Shown here piece after piece: positions 16,751 to 25,108 of a stretch of DNA of 33,363 nt. Below the pieces are notes generated by a model. It was not told where the DNA came from. It saw nothing but the letters and a program-made list of their open reading frames with translations, and did not search any database. The stretch's first letter is position 1. Each line of letters begins with the position of its first letter. Both the position numbers and the translations under genes were made by a program. This DNA is from Planctomycetota bacterium (GTDB taxonomy: Bacteria > Planctomycetota > Planctomycetia > Planctomycetales > Planctomycetaceae), in assembly GCA_003669615.1 (NCBI GenBank), contig QWOO01000046.1, forward strand, positions 1-33,363. The letters are read 5' to 3'.

Positions 16751-17647
16751 TTACTTGTCGTCTTTCTTCTCTTCGGCTGGCTTTGCATCCTCTGCGGGGG
16801 TCTCTGCCTTCTTGTCGTCTTTCGTTTCTGACTTCTTCTGTTCTTCTTTTTTAGGCTCTTCTGTTTCCTTCTTAACCTGCAGATTGAACGGCGCACTTAC
16901 TCGACGACCCACAGCCGGCTTGATTTCCCGTACCCAGATGTTGCGAAATTTGACAGGGTCATTGTGGAACTGAAGAGAGATCGGACCAGTTTCGGCGTGG
17001 GGCTGGTAATGGGGTGCTTCCACGAAACTGGTTGGCCCTTCCATTTCGAAATGGTTCAGCATCAGCACGCCGTTCTGGATTAAAGTGACATAGCCTGGCT
17101 TCAGGACATCACCGTTACTCTTGAATTGAGGTGCATTAAAAATGATGTCGTAGTAATTCCACTCGCCCGGCTTTCGCATCGCGTTCGCCAAAGGGGCAGT
17201 CTGCTTGTAGATCGAACCGGCCTGGCCGTCAAAGTAGGTGGGGTTTTCGAACGAGTCGAGAATCTGGACTTCATAAAAGCCCATCAGATAACAGCCGCTG
17301 TTGCCTCGCCCCTGACCGTCGCCACGAATTTCTGTCGGAGCCGACCATTCCAGATGCAGCTGCATGTCGCCAAAATTCTGCTTTGTGGTGATGGCTGTCT
17401 CTCGTGGAATGGCCACGCCGTCTTCGATCAGCCATTTGTCGCCGCCGCTCCAGGCGTCCATATTCGTCCCGTCAAACAGAACGACTGCATCCGACGGAGG
17501 CGCATCGTCCGTCGCACCGGGAGTCACCAGCGGTGGCTCCTGCCATTCGATCCCGCTTTTCCATTCCTGAGCGGCGAGGCTGCCGACACCGACGGCTAAA
17601 GCGGTGATGGTCGGCAAACTGAGTCGAAGAAGTCGGATGAACATCAT
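16751..17647 (-). CDS. Secreted DUF1080 (3-keto-disaccharide hydrolase-like) protein with charged tail
   Basis: A 298-residue exported protein. A signal peptide covers about residues 1-26 (cleavage near SLAAQ). The DUF1080 beta-jelly-roll domain follows: VVLFDGTNMDAWSGGDKW (55-72), then LEWSAPTEIRGDGQGRGNSGCYL, written here in parts as LEWSAP and RGNSGCYL, with YEVQILDSF, GSIYKQTAP and PISLQFHNDPVKFRNIWVRE. The family is close to laminin-G/concanavalin folds and some members hydrolyse 3-keto-glycosides. From about residue 257 to the end the chain is almost only Lys, Glu, Asp, Ala and Pro, a charged low-complexity tail not needed by the fold. Single gene, convergent with proA and divergent from the membrane protein gene. 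Confidence 0.9.
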   Translation of the reverse strand: MMFIRLLRLSLPTITALAVGVGSLAAQEWKSGIEWQEPPLVTPGATDDAPPSDAVVLFDGTNMDAWSGGDKWLIEDGVAIPRETAITTKQNFGDMQLHLEWSAPTEIRGDGQGRGNSGCYLMGFYEVQILDSFENPTYFDGQAGSIYKQTAPLANAMRKPGEWNYYDIIFNAPQFKSNGDVLKPGYVTLIQNGVLMLNHFEMEGPTSFVEAPHYQPHAETGPISLQFHNDPVKFRNIWVREIKPAVGRRVSAPFNLQVKKETEEPKKEEQKKSETKDDKKAETPAEDAKPAEEKKDDK

Positions 17648-17831
17648 GAGAATACAACTCCGGGAAAAAGGTCAGGAGAATTGAGTCAGAAAGTTGATCC
17701 AGGGCCGCTAATAATGGCCCGCTTTCTGCGAATTGCAGCATCTTGCCGGGCGAACCCTTCAATTTGTGGTGGGGGCCATCATACTTTCGCAGGGGACTTC
17801 GCAAAACCGACTTTTCGCAGACGAACGGAAC

Positions 17832-18992
17832 ATGAAGTATCTTTTGGCTCAACCGTTTCTGGCAGCAGCGGCCCTGCTGTTTATGCTGAATTCCGTACAG
17901 ATATTGATCGCGCAGGAACCTGATCTCCAGCGCGCATCGCGAGCTCCGATTTCAGAAGCCGAGATCGTAGCCGCTCAACAGTTTGGACAGACACTATCGA
18001 TCGCAGAATGGCTGGGGCCAATGGCGCCGGTAGCGTTGTCGCCATTCTTTGGGATCACATGCCTGAGCGGAATGTCCCTGTTTGGAGCTGACTGGATCTC
18101 ACCGGGAAATCCCCTCATGGGAGAGAATTCGCCTCTGCATAACCCGGCTGTCTTCTGGACATTTCTTGCACTGACAATTGCCACATCAGTTCCGCGCCTT
18201 GCCAAAGTCAGTAAGCCGTTCGCTCAGGCACTTGATCAACTGGAGGCGTGGTCGGGAATCATCACCATGCTGGTCATGAAGGTGCTGCTTTCATCACAGT
18301 CCGACGTTGAAGAAGTCACCATTCCCGTGGCGCAGATGGGACTGATCAGTTTTTCGATGGACGTAGTTCTCATGATCGCCGCGGCCATTAATATTCTGGT
18401 CATTAACGCGGTGAAGTTTTTCTTTGAAGTCCTGATCTGGGTCACTCCTGTGCCGTTCCTTGACGCTGTCTTTGAGTTCTCCAACAAAGCCGTTTGCGCA
18501 GCCTTGATGGCTTTATATGCCTGGAGTCCTTCAACAGCTGCCGCAGTGAATGCGGCTATGTTCTTTGTGTGTTTCATGGTGTTTGGATGGATCTGGCGTA
18601 GCGAGATCTTCTTTCGAACTATGTTGCTGGAATTTTTCCGGTCCCAGCTCGGGAGATCGCGGCCAGGCACGTCGCTGGTTGTTTTTCCGGTGTCGGCCGT
18701 CGGGCCTATCAAAGCACGCGCGAAATGTTTCCTGCGTCGTTCGGACAACGGGTGGCAACTCGTGTATGAACCCTGGTTTCGACGAACTGTTTGCGTGGAG
18801 TTTGCGCCAGACAATCGGCCGCTGCTGCAGCGGGGGCTGATTTCTAATCAAATCCGCATGACGACTCCCTGCGTCACGTTCACCTTTGGCCGGCTTCACA
18901 ATGACTGCCTTCCCGACCTCGCCGTTTCAATGAACCTTGTCATGTTCGACGACGGTTCGTCAGTGTCGACAGTGAATGCGGAGTTCGTATGA
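17832..18992 (+). CDS. Polytopic membrane protein of unknown function, coupled to the NagA-like gene
   Basis: A 386-residue protein that I do not recognise. It starts with a signal-like helix (about 5-27), then about six more hydrophobic segments (about 62-85, 106-122, 141-153, 170-206 as two helices, 221-255 as one or two), and ends in a soluble domain from about 265 onwards with several Cys, Arg and Trp residues (GWQLVYEPWF, CVTFTFGRLHNDCLPD). Start 17832 gives a clean signal-anchor; an in-frame start at 17733 would add 33 residues with no clear motif. The stop codon overlaps the next start (ATGA), so the protein is translated together with the amidohydrolase, suggesting a shared task. A membrane transporter or scaffold is possible, but there is no direct evidence. 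Confidence 0.75.
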   Translation: MKYLLAQPFLAAAALLFMLNSVQILIAQEPDLQRASRAPISEAEIVAAQQFGQTLSIAEWLGPMAPVALSPFFGITCLSGMSLFGADWISPGNPLMGENSPLHNPAVFWTFLALTIATSVPRLAKVSKPFAQALDQLEAWSGIITMLVMKVLLSSQSDVEEVTIPVAQMGLISFSMDVVLMIAAAINILVINAVKFFFEVLIWVTPVPFLDAVFEFSNKAVCAALMALYAWSPSTAAAVNAAMFFVCFMVFGWIWRSEIFFRTMLLEFFRSQLGRSRPGTSLVVFPVSAVGPIKARAKCFLRRSDNGWQLVYEPWFRRTVCVEFAPDNRPLLQRGLISNQIRMTTPCVTFTFGRLHNDCLPDLAVSMNLVMFDDGSSVSTVNAEFV

Positions 18993-20209
18993 CAATGAGC
19001 CAGAGGAATCCAAGCCAAAACGAAGAACACTTTGCCATTATTAATGGCACTGTCGTTTTACCGGATGGTTTGCTGGCAAACGGCATGGTCGAATTTGTCG
19101 GCTCCCGAATTGTTGCCGTTGGACAAGAAGAGCAGCGTGACAGGTCCGTCCGGATTATCGATGCAAAAGGCGGCTATATCTCGCCCGGGTTTGTGGATAT
19201 CCACGTGCACGGCGGCGCTGGTTCTGATTTCATGGATGGAACTGCTGAAGCCGTCCGCATCGCCTGTGAAGCGCATGCGCGACATGGAACCACGACAATC
19301 TTTCCAACAACAACGACCGGAAGTTTTCCGCACATTATGACGATGATCAGTGCCTGTGAAGCGGTCGGTCGTGAGTTCGCCGGATCCTGTGGACCGACGT
19401 TGGCCGGTATTCATCTTTATGGTCCCTACTTTGCCGAAGACAAAGTGGGATGTCATCCCAAAGATGGCTGTCGGCCACCGAACAGCAGCGAATACGAAAA
19501 GTACTTTGCGACAAATCTGATTCGTGTTGCCACCTGTGCCGCTGAACTGCCGGGAGCAGGCGAGTTCTACAATTTAGCCCGGCGACATCAGTGCCTTGTC
19601 ACTTGCGGACATTCAAACTCCAGCTGGAATGAGATGCAGCTTGCCTTTGATGCCGGCATGAGGCATGTGGATCATTTTTGGTGTGCCATGAGTTCTGTGC
19701 CATCCATGCGGCAACGCTTTAACGTGCCCATGCAGGGGAGCATGGCCGAGTTTGTGCTGATGAATTCGGAGATGAGTACCGAGGTCATTGCGGATGGCTG
19801 TCATCTGGCTCCGGAACTTCTGGAGTTCGCATATCGCATGAAAGGCGCTACACGATTGTGTCTGGTCACCGACTGCAATCGTGCGCTCGATATGCCGCCT
19901 GGCGAATATCTGTTTGGAAACGCTGAAGAGGGGACAATGTTCCGCAGTGATGGCAAGGTTGGGTGGGCTCCCAACGGAAGTCTGGCAAGTTCCATCGTCG
20001 GTATGGACCACATGGTTCGGCATATGAGACAGAACACCTCCGCGTCACTTCCCGATGTCATTCGCATGGCCAGCCTGACGCCCGCCGAGCGAACGGAAAT
20101 TTCTCATGAGACCGGAAGTCTGGAAGTCGGCAAGCGCGCTGACATCGTTCTGCTGGATTCGGCGTTGAAAGTTGTGCAGACAATCGCCGCGGGGAAGTTT
20201 CTGGCTTAG
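18989..20209 (+). CDS. NagA-like amidohydrolase (N-acetylglucosamine-6-phosphate deacetylase family)
   Basis: A 406-residue amidohydrolase-superfamily TIM barrel nearest to NagA, which removes acetate from GlcNAc-6-phosphate. Metal and catalytic positions seen: HVH (His72, His74), GHSN with His208, HVDHF (His226/His229), DGCHL with His272 and LVTDCN with catalytic Asp295. The NagA motif HLEGPF reads HLYGPYF here, so the metal-ligand Glu is Tyr144, and the normal GAH motif reads GCHP. The enzyme may bind a single metal at the other site or have another substrate. The start overlaps the stop of the membrane protein gene by four bases (ATGA). No nagB is adjacent. It is convergent with the sulfotransferase gene 51 bases away. 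Confidence 0.88.
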   Translation: MTMSQRNPSQNEEHFAIINGTVVLPDGLLANGMVEFVGSRIVAVGQEEQRDRSVRIIDAKGGYISPGFVDIHVHGGAGSDFMDGTAEAVRIACEAHARHGTTTIFPTTTTGSFPHIMTMISACEAVGREFAGSCGPTLAGIHLYGPYFAEDKVGCHPKDGCRPPNSSEYEKYFATNLIRVATCAAELPGAGEFYNLARRHQCLVTCGHSNSSWNEMQLAFDAGMRHVDHFWCAMSSVPSMRQRFNVPMQGSMAEFVLMNSEMSTEVIADGCHLAPELLEFAYRMKGATRLCLVTDCNRALDMPPGEYLFGNAEEGTMFRSDGKVGWAPNGSLASSIVGMDHMVRHMRQNTSASLPDVIRMASLTPAERTEISHETGSLEVGKRADIVLLDSALKVVQTIAAGKFLA

Positions 20210-20221
20210 AAGTCTTTTCGA

Positions 20222-20235
20222 CGCGGCATTCCGCG
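20222..20235. terminator. Possible short hairpin between convergent genes
   Basis: CGCGG (20222-20226) pairs with CCGCG (20231-20235) across the loop CATT, between the NagA-like stop and the sulfotransferase stop. The stem is GC-only but short and neither side has a good U-tract, so it is a weak candidate. Confidence 0.35.
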
Positions 20236-20260
20236 CTTCTGCTGTCGGCAGGCGACTGAT

Positions 20261-20953
20261 TTAGAAGCGATAATCGAACAACTGCATCTCGCGATGAAAT
20301 CGGGCGGCGATCTCATCGCGGCATTCGTCATCCAGAATTTCTGAGTAATGGCGTCGATCGGTTCGGTGTGAAGTCTTTGCCTGGGGCAGGACCAGCGGCT
20401 CCGGAATTCCAAGCCGCTGACGGATCTCGTCCAGATCGTGCGTCAGTGTTTCATAACGTCCGATCTTGTCGACAACAGGCTGCTCCCCGTCGAATGTGTA
20501 AAGAGAGATGCCGCGTGTGGAAAGAAGTTGAATTTCCTTGTGCTTCAGGAATTCAGCCATTGTTGGTCGCGGCTCAGTCTTGTGACACCAGTAATAGAGC
20601 GAGACTACTCGATCAAACGGATTGCGTTCGAAACAGAACTTGTAATACCCGTTCCAGATTTCGTCACCGATCAGATCGCGGACTTCGTGCGCCGGCATAT
20701 GGTTGTAAAATGCTTTTTGTCGCCTGCCGAACATCGTGCTGAAGAACGAGGATACTCGGCGCTTTCCAGGAGTGCGTCGGAAATTCTGCGGCCCGCGGTA
20801 GCCCAGCTGGCGGCGAATGTTTTCATCGTCGGATGAAACTGGCGTGATGATGTCATCATCGCCGAGGAATTTTGACAATGCGATCTCGATACTTGTTCCC
20901 GCGGTCTTGGCGGTCTTGAGAAAGATGAACCTGTACTTGTGCGAGATGATCAT
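20261..20953 (-). CDS. Sulfotransferase family 2-type protein
   Basis: A 230-residue PAPS-dependent sulfotransferase. The 5'-phosphosulfate loop is KTAKTAGTSIE (13-23) and the 3'-phosphate motif is ERNPFDRVVSLYYW (109-122) with Arg110 and Ser118. Both agree with the Sulfotransfer_2 group, which sulfates glycans in eukaryotes and marine bacteria. The chain is short and has no membrane anchor, so it would act in the cytoplasm on a sugar intermediate. The ATG at 20953 is used; an upstream TTG is possible. It lies 24 bases downstream of another sulfotransferase gene, making the last gene of a probable fkbM-exporter-ELM1-sulfotransferase run. Confidence 0.88.
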   Translation of the reverse strand: MIISHKYRFIFLKTAKTAGTSIEIALSKFLGDDDIITPVSSDDENIRRQLGYRGPQNFRRTPGKRRVSSFFSTMFGRRQKAFYNHMPAHEVRDLIGDEIWNGYYKFCFERNPFDRVVSLYYWCHKTEPRPTMAEFLKHKEIQLLSTRGISLYTFDGEQPVVDKIGRYETLTHDLDEIRQRLGIPEPLVLPQAKTSHRTDRRHYSEILDDECRDEIAARFHREMQLFDYRF

Positions 20954-20977
20954 GAGAGACAAGCCTGCTCAATGAGT

Positions 20978-21817
20978 TCATGCGGCGGACGGCTGAACAT
21001 TGAGTATTTGCCTGTATTTGTGAGTCCATGCATCGCCTGTTTCGTAACCAAGATCGATCAGCACTTCGGGCAGTTCAGGCATCTTCTGAAGCAGGACTCG
21101 GATTCTTTCCCGATGGGACTCGTCCTGCCAGCGGTTAAGATTTGTTTTATCCAGCGCACGCAGACCGTTCAACGCTCGCCCGTCGAAACCCGCTGGGACT
21201 GACTCGTGAAAATCGCAGAACGGACGCGAGACGGGCCATCCAGTCAGTTCGGCGACCTGGCATTCCACAACGTCAGGACGAGCGACCAGATCCTCGTAGC
21301 GAACAGGCAGCACGTCCGCTGCGGACACGGACCATTTCCAGTGTCGATAGACATGTCGCCACTGATCAACCGACACGAAATAGTCTGAGGGATTTGAAAA
21401 ATGAACGGAAGTGAGGATCGCGCGCGGATCGCGGCTCATCAGAATGAAACGTACGTCAGCCGTGTGAGATGCGTAAAAATCCCGCAATTCGGGGATCAAG
21501 AAAATGTCTTTGGGCCGTTTCGTCACCACGCGAGAATGTGTTCGACGGCCGTATTGCGCCATTTCCAGGCCGCGGCGCTCACGGCCGAATGTTCTGATGC
21601 CGTCGATGCACGATTCGATCATCAACTGGCACAGTGTGGTGCCACTCCGCGGGAAACCGCAGATCACGAGATGCTGCCGCAGTGGAACGGCTGGCAAGAG
21701 TCGTGAGTCCTGCATGCGAATCCACGGACGTATCAGCGGCTGCAGCAGAGACTTTGGAAACTGGAAGGTTGGAATGGATTTACAGATCGCTTCCGGTGGC
21801 AGTTCAGGTCGAGACAT
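20978..21817 (-). CDS. Sulfotransferase (PAPS-dependent)
   Basis: A 279-residue sulfotransferase of a different subgroup from its neighbour. The PAPS loop is GFPRSGTTL (54-62), the classic Sulfotransfer_1/3 form, and the 3'-phosphate motif is MSRDPRAILTSVH (127-139) with Arg129 and Ser137. The first 50 residues (PPEAICKSIPTFQFPKSLLQ) have no membrane helix. It likely transfers sulfate to a sugar of a surface glycan or to a lipid-linked intermediate. The ATG at 21817 has ACAGGA about eleven bases upstream. Downstream by 24 bases is a second sulfotransferase; the two differ in motif, so they probably modify different positions or sugars. Confidence 0.92.
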   Translation of the reverse strand: MSRPELPPEAICKSIPTFQFPKSLLQPLIRPWIRMQDSRLLPAVPLRQHLVICGFPRSGTTLCQLMIESCIDGIRTFGRERRGLEMAQYGRRTHSRVVTKRPKDIFLIPELRDFYASHTADVRFILMSRDPRAILTSVHFSNPSDYFVSVDQWRHVYRHWKWSVSAADVLPVRYEDLVARPDVVECQVAELTGWPVSRPFCDFHESVPAGFDGRALNGLRALDKTNLNRWQDESHRERIRVLLQKMPELPEVLIDLGYETGDAWTHKYRQILNVQPSAA

Positions 21818-21969
21818 GAAGCGAAAATCCTGTCATCCGATTCATTGTGCATTGTGACCAACGGCAATTGATTTAACGTCACGTTTCGGTCAGGTTGTTT
21901 TAGTTATCGGACGTCAGAGAAGAGACTGGCTGGTCTTCGACCCATGCTGCGATACGCATGCCATGGGCG

Positions 21970-23037
21970 TCAGTGAATGGGCACGTGAACGTTATTGGTG
22001 AATCCGGCAAGGCTTTCCAGTCGCGCTGAGCTATTGTCGAGAAGGTGGTTGGTGTTCAGGAAGTCTGTAAACAGACCTTGTCGCAAACCTGCCCATGATT
22101 GTGAAAGGCAATGATCCAGCACAGCTACGGAGCAGCGATCGGATTCAGAGAACGGTCGGCGAAACGCGGTCAATGAATCGCCTTTGATCCAGCGACTCCA
22201 CGGAGTTGCCAAAGAGTTCCGAGCGAGTCGCTCAATGTTTGCAGAGATGCGGCCAGCGAACAATGGTTTCAGTTCCAGAAGGCCGACTCTCGCGCCCGCG
22301 GTCAGGGCCTCATAAATCATCGACATGCTGTCGCAGGAGACCCAGACAACGCCGCTTTGACTCAGCTGTTCGGGCAGCCAGTCATTGGAGCAATCTCGGC
22401 ACGATACGATGGGAATGTGCGGAATCGTTTCTTCGCAGAGTCTCAGAAAGCTCGCGGGAGTTCTCTCGGATGTAGCAATCGTCCAACGAAGTTCGCTGTT
22501 GCAAGCGACTGCCTGAACCTGGTTTACAATTGCAGAATCTGACCAGTGAAAATGGCGGGATGGACCACCAATGAGGATCATCCCACGCTCATGATTTTGA
22601 CGTGTGGATGGCCGAACGCGATTCAGAGCACCCTCTGTGCGGATAACATTTCTGGCCGGAAAGAGCAGTCGGTCGTGAGCCGGGATCAAGCAAAGATCAA
22701 ACAAAGCCAGCGGAAGACTGGGCTTCATGATGACAATCGTGTGCCCGCCAAACCGCTTCTTACTCGCCAGCATCGGCAGGTGTGTGGAATGACCGGCCCC
22801 GATCAGCACGTCGGGCGAGGGCAGGGAATATCCAAAGTCGAGTCGACCCGGAAGCAGGCTTTTCAGGCCCGAAAGATCGCTGCGCACACGCACATCAAAC
22901 ACATCAACGTCATGATTTCTGCTGATGGCCTCGGTCAGACCCTTCACCTGGTTCTCGTGGCCCGGTCGACCATCAAGAAACTGCCAGATGGTCAACGGCA
23001 ATTGGTTCCGAATTCGTCGATGCATAACAAACCTCAT
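21970..23037 (-). CDS. ELM1/GtrOC1-family putative glycosyltransferase
   Basis: A 355-residue protein of the ELM1 (DUF1022) family, a GT-B-like group named after a plant mitochondrial fission protein but found in many Gram-negative bacteria near lipid A and LPS genes. The family signature WQFLDGRPGHENQVKGL starts at residue 18. Other marks are LIGAGHSTHLPMLASKKRFGG given as LIGAGHSTHLP, VIMKPSLP, ILIGGPSRHFHW and the nucleotide-sugar-site-like VVWVSCDSMSMIYEALTAGA region (near residue 230). The exact sugar is unknown. It starts 17 bases after the exporter gene stop, so the two are tightly linked; this pairing with an MsbA-like exporter fits a lipid A/LPS-type glycolipid role. Confidence 0.85.
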   Translation of the reverse strand: MRFVMHRRIRNQLPLTIWQFLDGRPGHENQVKGLTEAISRNHDVDVFDVRVRSDLSGLKSLLPGRLDFGYSLPSPDVLIGAGHSTHLPMLASKKRFGGHTIVIMKPSLPLALFDLCLIPAHDRLLFPARNVIRTEGALNRVRPSTRQNHERGMILIGGPSRHFHWSDSAIVNQVQAVACNSELRWTIATSERTPASFLRLCEETIPHIPIVSCRDCSNDWLPEQLSQSGVVWVSCDSMSMIYEALTAGARVGLLELKPLFAGRISANIERLARNSLATPWSRWIKGDSLTAFRRPFSESDRCSVAVLDHCLSQSWAGLRQGLFTDFLNTNHLLDNSSARLESLAGFTNNVHVPIH

Positions 23038-23054
23038 GATGACGGAGCATCGTG

Positions 23055-25052
23055 TCAGGCAGCGTCTCGAATAATCAGTTGGGGCTGATTCAGTGCGCGG
23101 TACGCGTCGCAGGATCGCATCAATTCTTCATGAGTGCCGGTGGCGACGATGCGGCCCTGATCCATAACCACGATGCGTGTGACAAGGTCGAGGAATGTTC
23201 GATTCAAAACATGGCTGATGATGAACACCGTCCGGTTCTTGGAAAATTCCTTGAGCACCGTGTGAATGACTTCTTCGCTCTGCGAATCCACTGCAGAAGT
23301 CGCTTCATCCAGAATCAGAATTGCCGGGTCTCTGAGAATCGCACGGGCCAGTGCAATACGCTGGCGCTGACCGCCGGAAAGCTTTCCACCCTTGTCACCG
23401 ATCACCGTGTCAAAGCCGTTCGGCAATTGACGAATGAACCCGGCAGCCTGGGCCTGGTTGGCGGCATCCAGCACCATTTCGCGAGTGGCCGAAGGGTTTC
23501 CGTATCGAATGTTTTCAAAAATCGTGTCGTTAAACAGCAGCGTGTCCTGCGTCACAAGCCCCATCTGGCTACGCAGATCGTGCGTACGCAATTCGCGAAT
23601 GTCCACGCCATCGATTAAGACTCGCCCCTCATGCGGATCCATGAATCGCGGCAGGAGGCTCAGCAGAGTGGATTTACCTGATCCGTTTCCGCCGACGATA
23701 GCGATGGCTTCGCCAAAACGAACATTGAGTGAGACACCCTTCAACGCGAGCGGCCGCTGATTTTCTTCTGCTTCAGTACCCTCGTACCGGAACGAGATGT
23801 CCTGCAGAGAAATCATGGAGGAGTGGCGAATCATCATGCGAGGTGATTTTGGCTCTGGAACGATGGAGCGTTCATCGATCAGGTCAAAGACTCTTTCAGA
23901 GCCCGCCATGCCGCGTTTTACCTGTTCAAAAATTCCGGACAACTTTCGGACCGGATCCAGAGTACCGGCCAGCAGCGCGTACAGTGTGGTCAGTTCCGCG
24001 ATACTCATGGTTTCTGAGGCCAATTTGATGCCGAGAATCGAATCGGTGTTTCGCAGCACCAGATAGGCGCCGGGAGCCAGAGCCGCAAAGACGGCGACGA
24101 CACCCATGATCTCGCTGATCGGCCGCACCAGAGCACCCAGTCGGACAATCTTCATGGAACCTGCATAGTAGTCACGATTCGCTTTCAGAAATTGTTTACG
24201 GTGCTTGCGAAAGCCGGAAAAGGCAATGACCACGCGAGCTGATCCGAATGTCTCCGAAATGCACTCGTAGATTCTTGCCATGCTCTCCATCGTTCGGTGC
24301 GATGCGCGACGCAGCCGCTTTCCGAACAGATTGAAAACCAGGCCGAGCAGCGGAACTACGGTGATGGCCAGCATTGTCAGCCGCCAGTTGACGTAGAACG
24401 CCAGCAGCGTGCAGGCACCTGCCTTCAGAGGCTCACGAACCAGTGTCACACCGAACACGCGGATTGCAGCCGTCATTTGTTCGATGTCGTTGGTCATACG
24501 CGACATCAGGGCCGATGTGCCAATCCGATTGAGCGACTGATAATCGAGCCGAAGTGCCGATCGGAAACAGTCCTGTCGAATGCTGTTGACGGTCAACTGA
24601 ACGACGCTGCCAACAAGCATTTCCTGATAGTAAATGAACAAGCCCTTCAGGAATGTCGCGGCCAGCAGTACACAGAGAATCAATGCCATCGCGTCGAATT
24701 TGTCTTTGGGAACGTAGGGCAATACGGATCGTCGAACCTTGGTCAGCATCAGCAGGTTTCGTGATCTTTCACTCGCTCTGTACTGTAGCTTAGCGCGTTC
24801 CTTTACCTGATCTTCAGGAATGGAATCAAGAGCTGCCGTATCTACGCGAATCGCTGTCTCCAACAACGCGATTTCATTTTCGACGTAATCATGCAGACTG
24901 TCGTTCTGGAACAGCACTTTGACGACCGGGAATGCAATTGAGAGATTCAGTGCCCAAAATGCAGACACAATACTTGCGCAAATGACCGACAGCACGAACA
25001 GCCGACGGTATGGCCAGACATACGAACCAATGCGAACGAAATCATGCATCAT
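23055..25052 (-). CDS. MsbA-like ABC exporter (fused permease and ATPase)
   Basis: A 665-residue half-transporter with an N-terminal six-helix domain (about 1-385) and a C-terminal ATPase. Walker A is GGNGSGKS (454-461), the signature is LSGGQRQR (558-565), Walker B is ILILDE (578-583) and the H-loop His is 614. It would work as a homodimer at the inner membrane and flip a lipid-linked glycan or lipid A. Between helix 1 and helix 2 is a charged hydrophilic insertion of about 70 residues (50-120) that ordinary MsbA lacks; it would face the periplasm. AAGGA lies about six bases before the ATG. It follows fkbM by 56 bases and precedes ELM1 by 17. Confidence 0.93.
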   Translation of the reverse strand: MMHDFVRIGSYVWPYRRLFVLSVICASIVSAFWALNLSIAFPVVKVLFQNDSLHDYVENEIALLETAIRVDTAALDSIPEDQVKERAKLQYRASERSRNLLMLTKVRRSVLPYVPKDKFDAMALILCVLLAATFLKGLFIYYQEMLVGSVVQLTVNSIRQDCFRSALRLDYQSLNRIGTSALMSRMTNDIEQMTAAIRVFGVTLVREPLKAGACTLLAFYVNWRLTMLAITVVPLLGLVFNLFGKRLRRASHRTMESMARIYECISETFGSARVVIAFSGFRKHRKQFLKANRDYYAGSMKIVRLGALVRPISEIMGVVAVFAALAPGAYLVLRNTDSILGIKLASETMSIAELTTLYALLAGTLDPVRKLSGIFEQVKRGMAGSERVFDLIDERSIVPEPKSPRMMIRHSSMISLQDISFRYEGTEAEENQRPLALKGVSLNVRFGEAIAIVGGNGSGKSTLLSLLPRFMDPHEGRVLIDGVDIRELRTHDLRSQMGLVTQDTLLFNDTIFENIRYGNPSATREMVLDAANQAQAAGFIRQLPNGFDTVIGDKGGKLSGGQRQRIALARAILRDPAILILDEATSAVDSQSEEVIHTVLKEFSKNRTVFIISHVLNRTFLDLVTRIVVMDQGRIVATGTHEELMRSCDAYRALNQPQLIIRDAA

Positions 25053-25108
25053 GCAATTCCTTACAGGCTCACGACGGCAAGAAATTCAAGCCGCTTTCTA
25101 GGACTTAC

